Shown piece after piece: positions 5,363 through 5,416 of a DNA stretch of 5,416 bases (its first letter is position 1; every line of letters starts with the position of its first letter). This stretch comes from Methanobacteriota archaeon (GTDB lineage: Archaea > Halobacteriota > Methanosarcinia > Methanosarcinales > Methanosarcinaceae). Position numbers and translations under genes: made by a program. The stretch covers positions 1 through 5,416 of the forward strand of contig JAUPKV010000159.1 of NCBI GenBank assembly GCA_030837265.1. Reading direction: 5' to 3'. Under the pieces are notes generated by a model, which ran no database searches, was not told where the DNA came from, and saw nothing but the letters and a program-made list of their open reading frames with translations.

Positions 5363-5416
5363 AAAATATATAGTGGCCGGCATCATTGAGTTTATATCAT
5401 CCATTTCATCTTCCAT
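5351..5416 (-). CDS. Possible 3' end of a convergent gene at the right edge
   Basis: Read from the edge, the minus strand is open for 21 codons with several Met and acidic residues (MEDEMDDINSMMPATIYF) to a TAG at 5353-5351. It would overlap the PIN stop by a few bases in convergent orientation. A start or domain cannot be judged, and a chance open frame is likely enough that this is only a note. Confidence 0.18.
   Translation of the reverse strand: MEDEMDDINSMMPATIYFSSA

Noticed and set aside
1..5416. CRISPR arrays, tRNA or rRNA genes, and insertion-sequence ends.
   Set aside because: I saw no evenly spaced direct repeats, no cloverleaf-type sequence, no transposase motif and no paired terminal inverted repeats around the broken genes.

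Overview
The window looks like an accessory, patchwork stretch of a genome, most likely from a methanogenic archaeon of the Methanosarcinales/Methanotrichales type. That placement is an inference. It rests on a small lipoprotein that resembles one unit of the Methanosarcina-type S-layer domain, on archaeal-style TATA boxes (for example TTTATAC ahead of the 4315 gene), and on a DtxR/MDR1-like operator. No rRNA, tRNA or ribosomal protein gene is present to confirm it.

Left part (1-880): a possible 3' end of a gene entering from the left edge; a 95-residue protein of unknown function (237-524) with a good ribosome binding site; a second reading frame starting 5 bases later (530) that stops making sense after about 20 codons; and, abutting it, a GC-rich remnant of a TudS/CD3072-like (DUF523-related) desulfidase gene that keeps its C-terminal Cys motif but has an in-frame TAA. 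The junction near 590-600 suggests that two broken genes were joined.

Centre (880-3092): an AT-rich regulatory region carries a 19-bp palindrome close to the DtxR/IdeR consensus. It is followed by a two-gene operon: a Cys-rich lipoprotein (1101-1517) and, 9 bases later, a 521-residue membrane protein with a long pentapeptide-like beta-helix and a C-terminal membrane domain that resembles a two-helix potassium channel without its selectivity filter. Both products are predicted at the cell envelope. The beta-helix contains a recent 44-residue tandem duplication.

Right-centre (3120-4205, minus strand): a GC-rich, decayed 5' piece of a type IIG / Eco57I-like restriction-methylase gene. It has one clear frameshift near 3946, no methyltransferase domain, and an unrelated-looking tail joined near 3264-3278.

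Right part (4260-5416): a compact two-gene operon with its own TATA box. It encodes a DUF4325-like STAS-type protein and a PIN-domain nuclease, overlapping by 8 bases. This is the best candidate for an active regulatory, toxin-antitoxin-like or defence module. The last bases may hold the 3' end of a convergent gene. The alternation of GC-rich decayed fragments with AT-rich intact operons is typical of an island that has repeatedly gained and lost genes.
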